From NCBI RefSeq assembly GCF_048270265.1, contig NZ_JBLWTD010000008.1, positions 65,539-129,538 on the forward strand: DNA of 64,000 nt. The letters run 5' to 3'. A program made the position numbers and the translations under genes. The number at the start of each line of letters is the position of its first letter. The stretch's first letter is position 1. The DNA is from Maricaulis sp048270265. Lineage in GTDB: Bacteria; Pseudomonadota; Alphaproteobacteria; Caulobacterales; Maricaulaceae. The notes beneath the pieces were generated by a model. The model was given only the letters and a program-made list of their open reading frames with translations. It had not been told where the DNA came from and ran no database searches. Below are positions 17,632 to 25,750 of this stretch, one piece after another.

Positions 17632-18651
17632 CTATTCCATAAAGATCACGCGCGCCGCCATATCCGGCAGGATACGGTTGTCGCGCTCGTCGAAGGCAAC
17701 GCGCACCTTGATGGTGGCGCGGCTGCGGTCGGCGGTGGGGATGATGGCCTCGACATGGGCCGGGATGCGCCAGTCGGGATAGGCATCGAGGCGGGCCTCG
17801 ACGCGCTGGCCCGGTGTGACGCGGCCGATCTGGCCTTCATTCACGTCGACCTCGATCTCCAGCGATTCCATGTCGACCAGGGTGGCGACACCGGTCCGGG
17901 TAAAGCCGCCGCCAGCCGAGGAAGGCGACAGGATTTCGCCGATCTGGGCATTCTTGGCGATGACAATGCCGGCGAAGGGCGCGCGCACGATATGGCGCTC
18001 AACCAGATCCTGCTGGCTGGTGACCATCACGGCTGCAGCCTCACGGTCGGCACGCGCCGCCGCGAGCTGGGCGATCAGGCTGTCCACCTGTGACCGGGTG
18101 GCGCTGACATTGGCCTGCGGCCCGATATCGCGCGTCGCCAGTTCGCTGGCGCGGGTGGCGACCAGGCGCGCCTCGGCCAGTTGCGCGTCGAGCGAGCGGA
18201 TGCGGGCGGACGCAGCATTGAGCTGGGATTGCAGCAGGTCGAGCTGGATGCGTGCACGGGTATCGTCGAGCAGGGCCAGAACCTCGCCTTCCTCGACACG
18301 GGTGCCTTCCTCGACCAGGACATCGCGGATGCGTCCGGTGATCTCGGCGGAGATGGTCGCCTGGCGGCGCGCGACGACATAGCCCGATGCGACCAGTCCC
18401 GATGTGCGCGGGGCCGGTGCCGGGCTTGCGGCCGGCGATGGGGTGGTTGTCGATGTCGTTGCTGCGGTGGTGACCGGGGCTGCTGCCGGGGCGGGCGCTG
18501 GCGGGCTCACGAAAAACCACATCAGGGCCGCGGTACCGATGATGGCGCCGACGAGCAGGCTGAGCATTGTGATGAGGGAGATGCCCGAACGGGCCTCTGG
18601 CTCGTCGCGGTCAATGCTCAAGGAATGAAGCTGGGCACTGCGGTCGGTCAT
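17632..18651 (-). CDS. HlyD/MFP-type periplasmic adaptor
   Basis: This 339-residue protein has one membrane helix at about residues 25-48, a Pro/Ala/Thr-rich linker, a biotinyl-lipoyl half-motif (GLVASGYVVARRQATISAEI) and a coiled-coil hairpin around residues 120-200 (LLQSQLNAASARIRSLDAQL). The second lipoyl half is HIVRAPFAGIVIAKNAQIGE. It should bridge the ABC transporter to an outer-membrane exit. No TolC-like gene lies next to it. It is the first gene of the four-gene export operon on the minus strand. Confidence 0.92.
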   Translation of the reverse strand: MTDRSAQLHSLSIDRDEPEARSGISLITMLSLLVGAIIGTAALMWFFVSPPAPAPAAAPVTTAATTSTTTPSPAASPAPAPRTSGLVASGYVVARRQATISAEITGRIRDVLVEEGTRVEEGEVLALLDDTRARIQLDLLQSQLNAASARIRSLDAQLAEARLVATRASELATRDIGPQANVSATRSQVDSLIAQLAAARADREAAAVMVTSQQDLVERHIVRAPFAGIVIAKNAQIGEILSPSSAGGGFTRTGVATLVDMESLEIEVDVNEGQIGRVTPGQRVEARLDAYPDWRIPAHVEAIIPTADRSRATIKVRVAFDERDNRILPDMAARVIFME

Positions 18652-18807
18652 TCAATTCCCCCCAAGGTCCTTGCGAATGCAGGCCCCGTATACAATGACT
18701 GTCAGGTCAGCACACCCGGTATTGTACGGGCTCGCGTCCCGTGCGGATCAAATTTCGTCAATCGCCGCGAAGTTTGCGTCAGTGACCAGCCGGGCCCGCA
18801 AGCCGGG

Positions 18808-19341
18808 TCAGTCGAAATAGGCGGCGCGCATCATTTCCGACAAGTCATGGCCGCGATGGGCCAGGGCGCGGCGCTCGATCTCGACCTCTTCGCCACAGAC
18901 CGGACGCCGTCTTTGCTGCACCCGGTAGCCATCATTGAAGCTCTCGATCATGCGGTCGCGCTGACGGCCGGGCTCGGGGGCTTCCATGGCCAGCAATTCG
19001 ATCATGCGCTGGCGCCAGGCCTGGGCTTCGAGCCCGTCGCAGGCCGAGGCGAGATAGTGCAGCTCGCCCAGCGTATAGGCGAGATAGGGCAGGGCGCGTT
19101 CCGTATCGCCGACATCGCGCTGCGCGGCCGGGGCCTGTGTCCGGTTGCTGGCTAGGCGATCGATCCCGCGCTGCACTTCACGTTCATTGCGCGCTGCTTC
19201 GCGGGCGCTGATACGTTCGGTGGCGCGTGGGTTGCGGTCGCCCGGCTTTTGCGCCGCAGACGGTCCCGCCGCGAGCAGCAGGACGAGGCAGGCGGCCACA
19301 AGGGCGGGCAGATGGGCGGGCGAGATACGCATGCCCGCCAT
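18808..19341 (-). CDS. TIGR02301-family secreted protein
   Basis: This 177-residue protein has a signal peptide (LPALVAACLVLLLAAGPSAA) and a conserved part LPYLAYTLGELHYLASACDG followed by WRQRMIELLAMEAPEP and FNDGYRVQQRRRPVCGEE. This pattern is that of the alphaproteobacterial TIGR02301 family of unknown function, probably periplasmic. It has two Cys that could form a disulfide. The start is ATG 19341 or Met4 at 19332. It lies 11 bases downstream of the Nudix gene. Confidence 0.78.
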   Translation of the reverse strand: MAGMRISPAHLPALVAACLVLLLAAGPSAAQKPGDRNPRATERISAREAARNEREVQRGIDRLASNRTQAPAAQRDVGDTERALPYLAYTLGELHYLASACDGLEAQAWRQRMIELLAMEAPEPGRQRDRMIESFNDGYRVQQRRRPVCGEEVEIERRALAHRGHDLSEMMRAAYFD

Positions 19342-19352
19342 ATTGGCGAGAT

Positions 19353-19808
19353 TTATGGCGTCGGCAAGGCAGCGATCATTGCGTGGGCCCGTCCGATCAC
19401 ATCGCGCGTCTTGTCCCAGCGCGTCAAGCGCAAGGCCTCGTCGAGCGGGAAGAAGGCGGCTTCGGTCACATCGTCAGCTGCCACGGGCTCACCGCCGGTC
19501 CAGACGGCTGCGAAGTCGGAGAGGATATAGTGCCAGTCGCCCGGATTGCCCGGCTCACGAGAGCCAATGGCGTCGATGACATCGATCAGCCCGACAATGC
19601 GTGCCGTGGTGCCGGTCTCTTCCATCAGCTCGCGCAGCGCGGCCTCGCGCACGGTCTCGCCAAACTCGACCTTGCCGCCCGGGATCGACCATTCGCCGGT
19701 ATAGGGCGGCTTGCCGCGCCGGATCAGCAGGACTTCGTCGCCGCGCCACACCACGATGCCGGCACCGGGGACCGGGTGTCTTGAAACCGGGGTGCTGGCC
19801 TCAGCCAT
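19353..19808 (-). CDS. Nudix hydrolase
   Basis: This 151-residue protein has a complete Nudix box (GKVEFGETVREAALRELMEETG, residues ~45-66, with GX5EX7REUXEEXGU spacing). The N-terminus GAGIVVWRGDEVLLIRRGK is typical of the fold. It hydrolyses a nucleoside diphosphate linked to another moiety; the substrate cannot be told. Its start overlaps the end of the VOC gene by 8 bases, so both are in one operon with bdhA. Confidence 0.92.
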   Translation of the reverse strand: MAEASTPVSRHPVPGAGIVVWRGDEVLLIRRGKPPYTGEWSIPGGKVEFGETVREAALRELMEETGTTARIVGLIDVIDAIGSREPGNPGDWHYILSDFAAVWTGGEPVAADDVTEAAFFPLDEALRLTRWDKTRDVIGRAHAMIAALPTP

Positions 19809-20157
19809 ATTTGCCGTGTTCCGAATAGATGCCGAGCTGGTTGCCGCTGGGGTCCGTGAACAGGAAACGGCGTCCGCCCGGATAGTCCTCGCGGAGGGTG
19901 ATGCTGCCGCCCGCGGCCTCCACGCGCCGTTCGGCGTCGATGATGTCCTCGGCCCGCAGCAGGATCAGGGCGCCGGTGGGGAAGGGTTTGTCCTCAAGCC
20001 GCAACCCGCCATCTATGCCGGCATTCTCGAAGGCGGCATAGGCGGGCCCGTAATCGAGAAAGGTCCAGCCAAACGCCTTGGCGTAGAAGGCCTTCGCCGC
20101 CGCCATGTCGGTGACGGGCAGTTCGTTGTAATCGATCTTGAGGACCGTATCGGTCAT
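19801..20157 (-). CDS. VOC/glyoxalase-fold protein
   Basis: This 118-residue protein has a single VOC module: LKIDYNELPVTDMAAAKAFY at the start and GNQLGIYSEHG at the end, with GGSITLREDYPGGRRFLFTDPSGN before it. Metal ligands are not clear, so an enzymatic or binding role (antibiotic or aldehyde handling) is possible. It overlaps bdhA by 4 bases and the Nudix gene by 8, which shows a tight operon. Confidence 0.88.
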   Translation of the reverse strand: MTDTVLKIDYNELPVTDMAAAKAFYAKAFGWTFLDYGPAYAAFENAGIDGGLRLEDKPFPTGALILLRAEDIIDAERRVEAAGGSITLREDYPGGRRFLFTDPSGNQLGIYSEHGKYG

Positions 20158-20954
20158 TTCGCTGTCCAGCCGCCATCGATGGTGATCGCCGTTCCGTTGG
20201 CATTCGCCCCGGCATCGGAGACCAGATATAGCAGTGCACCGGCGAGTTGTTCAAACGTGACGAATTGCTTGGTCGGCTGCGCCGCCAGCATCACATCACG
20301 CACGACCTCATCCTCGGTGATCCCGCGCGCCTTGGCTGTGTCGGCGATCTGGTTCTCCACCAGCGGTGTCTTCACATAGCCCGGGCAGATCGCATTGCAG
20401 GTGATGCCATCTTCGGCGAGTTCCAGTGCCAGCGTCTTGGTGAAGCCGATCACGCCGTGCTTGGCTGCGACATAGGCCGATTTGAATGGTGAGGCGACGA
20501 GGCCGTGGACCGAGGCGAGATTGACGATGCGTCCGCGCCCCTGGCGTCTCATGATCGGGATCGCCGCGCGCGCGGAATGGAACACCGCCGTGAGATTGAT
20601 CGCAATGATCGCATCCCATTTCGCCACCGGAAAATCCTCGACCGGTGAGACATGCTGGATGCCGGCATTGGACAGGAGGATATCCAGCCGCCCGAATTCG
20701 CGCTCCGCATAGGCAACCATATCGGCGATCTCGTCCGGCTTGAGCATGTTGGCGCCATGGTAGCGCACCTCGACGCCATGATCGGCGGCGATCTTTGCGC
20801 GCAGGGCTTCGATCTCGGCAGCATCGCCGAGCCCGTTGAGGACAATATTCGCCCCATTGGCAGCAAGCGCCTCGGCCATCGCCTGGCCAATCCCGCTGGT
20901 CGAGCCGGTAATGAGGGCCACCTGGCCGGAAAGATCGGTACGGATCGCAGACAT
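20154..20954 (-). CDS. bdhA: 3-Hydroxybutyrate dehydrogenase (SDR)
   Basis: BdhA interconverts D-3-hydroxybutyrate and acetoacetate with NAD in PHB breakdown. The 266-residue protein has the Rossmann motif TGSTSGIG (residues 17-24), NAG at 96-98 and the catalytic triad Ser148, Tyr161, Lys165 (NLASVHGLVASPFKSAYVAAK). The segment CPGYVKTPLVENQI is characteristic of bdhA. It is the first gene of the bdhA-VOC-Nudix-TIGR02301 run. Other short-chain dehydrogenases are less likely given the length and motifs. Confidence 0.9.
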   Translation of the reverse strand: MSAIRTDLSGQVALITGSTSGIGQAMAEALAANGANIVLNGLGDAAEIEALRAKIAADHGVEVRYHGANMLKPDEIADMVAYAEREFGRLDILLSNAGIQHVSPVEDFPVAKWDAIIAINLTAVFHSARAAIPIMRRQGRGRIVNLASVHGLVASPFKSAYVAAKHGVIGFTKTLALELAEDGITCNAICPGYVKTPLVENQIADTAKARGITEDEVVRDVMLAAQPTKQFVTFEQLAGALLYLVSDAGANANGTAITIDGGWTAK

Positions 20955-21071
20955 GAATCACCCTTCAGGTTTGTGCAGGTGCGAAGAGACGGGATTGGCG
21001 GGGACGGGTCAAGGGGCGTTGGAGGTTGCTATCCAGCATTCTCAGGTGGAAGAATTGGGTTGCAGTGCGCA

Positions 21072-21099
21072 TTGAATGGATGACCATAGGTTGTATAAT
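21072..21099 (+). promoter_or_regulatory. Sigma-70-like promoter of the PemK-like gene
   Basis: TTGAAT (21072-21077) and TATAAT (21094-21099) are separated by 16 bases. Transcription would start near 21106, which is the ATG itself, and no Shine-Dalgarno is visible before it. The message is probably leaderless. Confidence 0.6.
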
Positions 21100-21105
21100 T
21101 GGTGG

Positions 21106-21519
21106 ATGGCCATACAGTTTGCCCCGCGCACCGGCTCGGTCTTGCTTTGCGATTTTTCACTCGGTGGATTTCGGCCGCCGGAGATGGTGAAACGCAGGCC
21201 GGTGGTTGTTCTTTCGCCGCGCCTGCGACGTCGGGACGGGCTTGTCAGTGTGGTGCCCTTGTCCACCACCCGGCCAGGTCGGCCGGTCCCGTATGTCGTG
21301 CCGTTAAGTTTGACGCCATTGCCGCCAGCGCCGTTTGATGCTCAAGCCTGCTGGGCCAAGTGCGACATGGTGAGTTGTGTCGGCTTTGGCCGGCTGGACT
21401 TTTTCCGCACACCGCGCGGCGGCGTGCGGCGGCGAACATATCTGAAGCTGGGGCTGAGTGCAGATCAATTGGCGCAGGTCCGATGCGGCGTAAAGCACGC
21501 CCTTGGCCTCGCTGACTAG
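21106..21519 (+). CDS. PemK/MazF-like toxin, no antitoxin gene adjacent
   Basis: This 137-residue protein has the MazF/PemK fold signature: GSVLLCDFSLGGF, then KRRPVVVLSPRL, GLVSVVPLSTTRPG and QACWAKCDMVSCV. Family members are endoribonucleases or gyrase-independent inhibitors kept in check by a small antitoxin. No antitoxin reading frame precedes or follows it. The C-terminal part (RRTYLKLGLSADQLAQV) corresponds to the family's last helix. ATG 21106 is chosen over the frame start at 21076 because it coincides with the predicted transcription start. It may be an orphan, phage-derived type. Confidence 0.82.
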   Translation: MAIQFAPRTGSVLLCDFSLGGFRPPEMVKRRPVVVLSPRLRRRDGLVSVVPLSTTRPGRPVPYVVPLSLTPLPPAPFDAQACWAKCDMVSCVGFGRLDFFRTPRGGVRRRTYLKLGLSADQLAQVRCGVKHALGLAD

Positions 21520-21520
21520 C

Positions 21521-21549
21521 TTGTCATGCCTGGCGCCCGCTATTATATT
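21521..21549 (+). promoter_or_regulatory. Promoter for a small RNA unit
   Basis: TTGTCA (21521-21526) and TATATT (21544-21549) are spaced by exactly 17 bases. They begin 2 bases after the toxin stop codon, and a transcription start near 21556 is predicted. A shorter-spaced alternative -10 (TATTAT) is less good. Confidence 0.5.
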
Positions 21550-21555
21550 GGAATG

Positions 21556-21643
21556 GATCGCTCGCGGTGCAGACCGTTGAGCCTCAAGACCCTGCGAAGG
21601 GCGAACCCCGCTAGGATGTTAGTGCATCTGGCGGGGTTTTTTT
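21556..21643 (+). ncRNA. Candidate small RNA of about 86 nt ending in an intrinsic terminator
   Basis: Between the promoter at 21521-21549 and a strong terminator there is no credible reading frame. The transcript would contain GCCTCAAGACCCTGCGAAGG and a terminal hairpin. Its identity and targets are unknown; the call rests on promoter plus terminator. Confidence 0.45.
21604..21641 (+). terminator. Intrinsic terminator of the small RNA unit
   Basis: AACCCCGC (21604-21611) pairs with GCGGGGTT (21631-21638), an inner GATG/CATC pair extends the structure, and seven T follow. It ends the candidate small RNA transcript. Confidence 0.85.
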
Positions 21644-21698
21644 GTGCACCGACCTAGTGGAGTGTATTTTGTCCGGATGCAATTATCGCGAGCATTTG

Positions 21699-21707
21699 TG
21701 CTAGAAT
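21699..21707 (+). promoter_or_regulatory. Extended -10 promoter element of the small peptide gene
   Basis: TGCTAGAAT matches the extended -10 form TGnTANAAT. No convincing -35 is present. The start would be near 21714, at the base of a hairpin. Confidence 0.35.
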
Positions 21708-21712
21708 GAAAA

Positions 21713-21735
21713 CGCCGGCCATGTTGGGGCCGGCG
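21713..21735 (+). other. 5' hairpin before the small peptide gene
   Basis: CGCCGGCC (21713-21720) and GGCCGGCG (21728-21735) form a perfect 8-bp stem with a 7-base loop. It lies 6 bases before the ribosome site and would be the first structure of the mRNA. Confidence 0.6.
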
Positions 21736-21753
21736 CAATCCAAGGAGGAAGCA

Positions 21754-21846
21754 ATGTTTCGGTTTCCGAAATGCTGCCTCGTCCTTTGGGTGAGGAGAAG
21801 GCGGATCGGAGGTTGGTCCCTGCTGATCCGCTTATCCATCGCCTAA
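21754..21846 (+). CDS. Small Arg/Trp/Cys-rich peptide (30 residues), possible toxin-like or leader peptide
   Basis: The frame MFRFPKCCLVLW... ends in SLLIRLSIA and has 30 residues. Four Arg in a row separate two hydrophobic blocks. A near-perfect AAGGAGG sits 5 bases before the ATG, much stronger than most genes in the window. A 7-bp inverted repeat (GCGGATC 21801-21807 with GATCCGC 21825-21831) lies inside the coding part. It resembles small type I toxins or regulatory peptides in organisation, but no family is recognised. Its short length keeps confidence modest. Confidence 0.4.
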   Translation: MFRFPKCCLVLWVRRRRIGGWSLLIRLSIA

Positions 21847-21931
21847 GGGCGGCCAAAGGAGACGGTCAGACCCGCCTCCGGCGGCCCTTGGACCATAACA
21901 TATCTCCGTAACGCGGGGAAGAGTTCCGCCC

Positions 21932-22732
21932 TCAGGCTTCCGCCTTCGCCTTGGCGCCAGGCGCTGCCGGTTGCGGCCGCGTGAACAGCAGATCGGTCTC
22001 GGTCGAGCCCGCCTCGTCATAGGCATAGCCACCGGCATCGAATTTCACCAGATCGGCCGGATCGCTGATCCGGTTCTCGATCGCCCAGCGCGCCATCATG
22101 CCGCGGGCCTTCTTCGCGAAGACCATCAGCATGCGGGTCTGGCCGTCTTTTTCTTCCTTGAAGCTGGCGGTGATGACACGAGCCTTCAGCGTCTTGCGGT
22201 CGACCGATTTGAAATACTCGTTTGACGCCAGGTTCAGCACCACAGGATCGCTCTCGTCGCTCAGCAATTCATTGAGATGCCCGGCGATCTTGTCACCCCA
22301 GAAATCATACAGGCTCTCGCCGCGCCGCGTGTGCAGCTTGCGGCCCATTTCCAGACGGTAGGGATGGATGCCATCGAGCGGGCGCAGGGCGCCATACATG
22401 CCCGACAGGATGCGCAGATGGTTCTGGGCGTAAGCGAGGTCATCATCGGAGAGCGTACCGGCGTCGAGACCGCGATAGACCTCGCCGGCAAAGGCCAGCG
22501 CCGCCGGCTTGGTGCCGGGCTGGTCGGCATCGAAGGCGCGGAAACGGTCGCGATTGAGCCGCGCCAGATCCGAGCTGATCTTCATCAGCGTCTTGATCTT
22601 GGAGGTCGAGAGCCCGCGCGTCGTCGTCGACAGGATGCGCGTCTCGTCGATCAGCGCCGGTGTCGTGACGGCGAGCGCGCGCTCGGTCTCGTCGAAATTC
22701 ATGTTCTTGGCGGGCGAAAGCAGAATCAGCAT
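21932..22732 (-). CDS. yaaA: YaaA peroxide-stress protein
   Basis: YaaA limits intracellular free iron and DNA damage under peroxide stress. The 266-residue protein starts LILLSPAKNMNFDE, the family hallmark, and contains SGMYGALRPLDGIHPYRLEMG, plus FKEEKDGQTRMLMVFAKKARG near the end. The Ala-rich tail of about 15 residues is extra. It faces the small peptide gene convergently, with 85 bases between. Confidence 0.95.
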   Translation of the reverse strand: MLILLSPAKNMNFDETERALAVTTPALIDETRILSTTTRGLSTSKIKTLMKISSDLARLNRDRFRAFDADQPGTKPAALAFAGEVYRGLDAGTLSDDDLAYAQNHLRILSGMYGALRPLDGIHPYRLEMGRKLHTRRGESLYDFWGDKIAGHLNELLSDESDPVVLNLASNEYFKSVDRKTLKARVITASFKEEKDGQTRMLMVFAKKARGMMARWAIENRISDPADLVKFDAGGYAYDEAGSTETDLLFTRPQPAAPGAKAKAEA

Positions 22733-22796
22733 GGGTGGTCTCCTTGGCAGGAGAGATAGGCAAAGGATCGCTGCGGGGGAAGGGGCGGGGTGTGCG

Positions 22797-24215
22797 CTAG
22801 CCGAGCAGCACCCGCGGATTCATGATGCCCTTGGGATCGAGCGCGCCCTTGATCGCGCGCATCACGGCGACATCGACCGGCTTGCGCGCCGCCAGTTCCT
22901 CGCGCTTCAGTATGCCGATGCCGTGCTCGGCCGAGATCGAGCCGCCGAATTCATCCACCGTGTCGTAGACGCAGTTCGAGATCGCCGGCCCCTGGCTCAG
23001 CAGGGCCTGTTGGGCCTCGGCATCAAGGCCGACAATATTGAAATGCACATTCCCGTCGCCGACATGGCCGAAGGCGACCACGACCCCGGCGGGGAAGATC
23101 GCCTTGATCCGGGCCGAGGCGAGGTCGATGAAGGCGGGCATTTTGGAAACCGGGATCGAGATGTCGTGCTTGATCGCCTTGCCCTGGCTGCGTTCGGCCA
23201 GGGCGATGCTTTCGCGCAGGCGCCAGAAGTCGAGCGCCTGGCTTTCGTTCTCGGCGATCACGGCGTCCTGGACCAGTTCGGCCTCGAAGGCCCGGCCCAG
23301 CGCGTCTTCCAGGGTCTCGCGCGCACCGTCGATACGGCCGAAACTCATCTCGCACACCACATACCAGGGGTGAGGGCTCTCCAGCGGATCACGCGTGCCG
23401 GGCACATGGGCGCAGACAAATTCCAGCGCCAGGCGCGGCATGATTTCGAAGGCGGTGACGGCGCCGCCGGAGACCTTCTTGGCCAGGCTCAGGAACGTCA
23501 CGGCGTCCTCGACCGATTTCAGGCCGCAAAAGGCCAGTTCCATCCTGGCCGGGCGCGGGAAGAGCTTCAGTGTGGCAGCTGTGATGATGCCGAGTGTGCC
23601 TTCAGCGCCGATCAGGAGCTGCTTGAGGTCATAGCCGGTATTGTCCTTGCGCAGACCGGTCAGGCCCGACCAGATCGTGCCGTCGGGCAGCACGGCTTCC
23701 AGGCCGAGCACCAGCTCGCGCGTCATGCCATAGCGCAGCACATGCACGCCGCCGGCATTGGTCGAGATCAGACCGCCAATCATCGCCGAACCCTGGGAAC
23801 CCAGGCTCAGCGGGAAAAGCCGGTCAGCTTCCGCGGCGGTGTTTTGCAGGCTCTCCAGGATGCAGCCGGCCTCGACCGTCATGGAGTCATTGTCCGGGTC
23901 GATCTCGCGCACGGCATTCATGCGCTTGAGCGTGACCAGAACCTCGCCCTGGGGTGTGGAGGCGCCGCACAGGCTGGTATTGCCGCCTTGGGGCGTGATG
24001 GCGATGCCGGCCTCGGCGCAGATCTTCACGGCGGCCGCGACTTCAGCCGTATTGGCCGGTTTCAGCAGGATCGGGCTGGTGCCCTGATAGCGGCCGCGCC
24101 AGTCGGAGATGTGCGGGGCCAGCTCGTGCGCGTCCTGGCTCCAGCCCTTGGGTCCGAGCGCGGATTTGAGCGCATCGATCACATCGGCGGGCACGGTTTG
24201 GGCGGCGGTGGTCAT
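22797..24215 (-). CDS. FAD-linked D-2-hydroxyacid dehydrogenase (GlcD/D2HGDH type)
   Basis: This 472-residue flavoprotein has the FAD-binding PCMH domain (AITPQGGNTSLCGASTPQGE; LFPLSLGSQGSAMIGGLIST; GAEGTLGIITAATLKLFP). It also has the C-terminal FAD-oxidase domain with the metal-site HVGDGNVHFN and SAEHGIGILKREEL. It oxidises a D-2-hydroxy acid such as D-2-hydroxyglutarate or D-lactate and passes electrons to a carrier. The exact acid is not decidable. It is 2 bases downstream of the tsaC stop, so co-expressed with it. Confidence 0.92.
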   Translation of the reverse strand: MTTAAQTVPADVIDALKSALGPKGWSQDAHELAPHISDWRGRYQGTSPILLKPANTAEVAAAVKICAEAGIAITPQGGNTSLCGASTPQGEVLVTLKRMNAVREIDPDNDSMTVEAGCILESLQNTAAEADRLFPLSLGSQGSAMIGGLISTNAGGVHVLRYGMTRELVLGLEAVLPDGTIWSGLTGLRKDNTGYDLKQLLIGAEGTLGIITAATLKLFPRPARMELAFCGLKSVEDAVTFLSLAKKVSGGAVTAFEIMPRLALEFVCAHVPGTRDPLESPHPWYVVCEMSFGRIDGARETLEDALGRAFEAELVQDAVIAENESQALDFWRLRESIALAERSQGKAIKHDISIPVSKMPAFIDLASARIKAIFPAGVVVAFGHVGDGNVHFNIVGLDAEAQQALLSQGPAISNCVYDTVDEFGGSISAEHGIGILKREELAARKPVDVAVMRAIKGALDPKGIMNPRVLLG

Positions 24216-24217
24216 GG

Positions 24218-25162
24218 CTAGTCCCTCGGGGCGGCAGCGCGTTGCAGGCGGTCATTGATGGCTTCCCCGAGACCTTCATCGGGAATCGGGGCGACGGCAA
24301 TAGATTTGGGGCCGCTCGCGTCCAGTTGCCGCAGGGCTGCGAAAAGCTTTGCGGCCGCTTCTGCCAGATCGCCGCTGGCTGACAGGTTCAGATCGCCCTG
24401 GATCGCGCCAAAGCCGAGCAGAACCTCGCCGTCCCGCGCCTGCGTGGCGTTGAGCCGCATCGTGGCGGTGGGCGCATAATGGCTCGCCAGCATGCCCGGG
24501 CTGGTGGGGGCCTCGCTGTGGCCGGCGATGGCGAGCGGGCCGGTAATAGCTTCGATCCGGCTACGCTCCAGCCCGCCGGGACGCAGCAGGGTGGCGCGGC
24601 CATCGAGAATGGCGATGACGGTGGATTCCACACCCACCGTGCAGGCGCCGCCATCGAGGATGAGGTCGAGCCTGTCGCCCAGGCCGTCGCTGACATGGCT
24701 TGCCGTGGTGGGGCTGACCCCGCCGGACGGGTTGGCGCTGGGGGCAACGAGTGGTCCGCCAAAGGCCGCGAGCAAGGCTTGCGCCGCCGCATGGCCGGGC
24801 GCGCGGATCGCGACGCTGTCCAGCCCGGCATTGGCGAGATCGCAGATCGGCGCTGCCTTGAGCTTCGGCAGGACCAGCGTCAGAGGGCCGGGCCAGAAGG
24901 CGCGCGCCAGCTCATCCGCCAGCGCCGGCCACTCGACCAGCCTTTTCGCCATCTCGATGCCGGCGACATGTGCGATCAGCGGGTTGAAGCGTGGCCGGCC
25001 CTTGGCGGCATAGAGCCGTGCGACCGCAACAGCATTGCTCGCATCGGCGGCGAGGCCATAGACGGTCTCGGTCGGCATCGCCACAAGCCCGCCCTCGCGC
25101 AGCAGGGCGGCGGCGCGGGCGATGGCGTCAGGGCTGTCGGCAGGCAGGACGGGTGCGGTCAT
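24218..25162 (-). CDS. tsaC: L-threonylcarbamoyladenylate synthase (TsaC/Sua5)
   Basis: This enzyme makes the threonylcarbamoyl-AMP used for t6A37 in tRNA. The 314-residue protein has a YrdC domain with MPTETVYGLAADA, KGRPRFNPLIAHV and ALVAPSANPSGG-like residues (LVAPSANPSGGVSP), followed by a C-terminal Sua5 domain from about residue 210 (SPGMLASHYAPTA). Being two-domain, it is the Sua5 type. It is the first gene of a pair with the FAD dehydrogenase. Confidence 0.94.
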   Translation of the reverse strand: MTAPVLPADSPDAIARAAALLREGGLVAMPTETVYGLAADASNAVAVARLYAAKGRPRFNPLIAHVAGIEMAKRLVEWPALADELARAFWPGPLTLVLPKLKAAPICDLANAGLDSVAIRAPGHAAAQALLAAFGGPLVAPSANPSGGVSPTTASHVSDGLGDRLDLILDGGACTVGVESTVIAILDGRATLLRPGGLERSRIEAITGPLAIAGHSEAPTSPGMLASHYAPTATMRLNATQARDGEVLLGFGAIQGDLNLSASGDLAEAAAKLFAALRQLDASGPKSIAVAPIPDEGLGEAINDRLQRAAAPRD

Positions 25163-25200
25163 GAGTGTGTGCTAGCGCCCGCAAGACCGGCCAGGCAAGC

Positions 25201-25746
25201 CTATTCCGCCGCGTCGGCCTCGATATGCAGGACCAGAGTCACATTCGCCGCCGTTGATCCCCAGCCGGCTGTGCCGACGCCGTAATCACTGCGGGCGATG
25301 GTCAGGCGGGCATCGGCGATGGCGTGGCCATCCGCGATCTCCAGCGTGAAGGGCAGGATGACCGGCTGCGAGGCGTCGCGGATGGTCAGGACGCCGTGGG
25401 CTTCATAGCCGGTATCCGAGGCGCGGATATCGCTGGATTCAAACCGGGCGAGTGGATGCGCCGCCGGGGCGAGACCGTCATCGCCCAGCATGGGTGCGTC
25501 AACCTCGCCATTGCCGGTCGCGCCGCTGCCGGTCTCGACGCTGGCGCTGATGCGGGCACCATCAAGCGCGGCGGGATCCAGTGTGATCGCGGCGGTCCAG
25601 GCCGCGAACCGGCCCGATACCGGACCACCAAAGGCCGTCGTTTCGAAGCCGACCGAGCTGGCATCGTGATCGACGGTCCAGTCCTGGGCCACGGCCATTG
25701 CCGGCGAGAGGCCCAGGGCGAGGGCGGCAGCGAGGATACGCAACAT
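25201..25746 (-). CDS. YceI-family periplasmic lipid-binding protein
   Basis: YceI proteins are lipocalin-like carriers for isoprenoid or lipid molecules. The 181-residue protein has a signal peptide (ILAAALALGLSPAMAVAQ), then DWTVDHDASSVGFETTAFGG and an end ARSDYGVGTAGWGSTAANVT. It is encoded 4 bases downstream of cytochrome b561 and 0.6 kb from a second YceI gene. The arrangement suggests a quinone-related redox role in the envelope. Confidence 0.9.
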   Translation of the reverse strand: MLRILAAALALGLSPAMAVAQDWTVDHDASSVGFETTAFGGPVSGRFAAWTAAITLDPAALDGARISASVETGSGATGNGEVDAPMLGDDGLAPAAHPLARFESSDIRASDTGYEAHGVLTIRDASQPVILPFTLEIADGHAIADARLTIARSDYGVGTAGWGSTAANVTLVLHIEADAAE

Positions 25747-25750
25747 GGGG

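Noticed and set aside
21654..21839. 61-codon minus-strand frame across the small peptide region
   Set aside because: No ribosome site and no plausible composition; the plus-strand signals (extended -10, AAGGAGG) are stronger.
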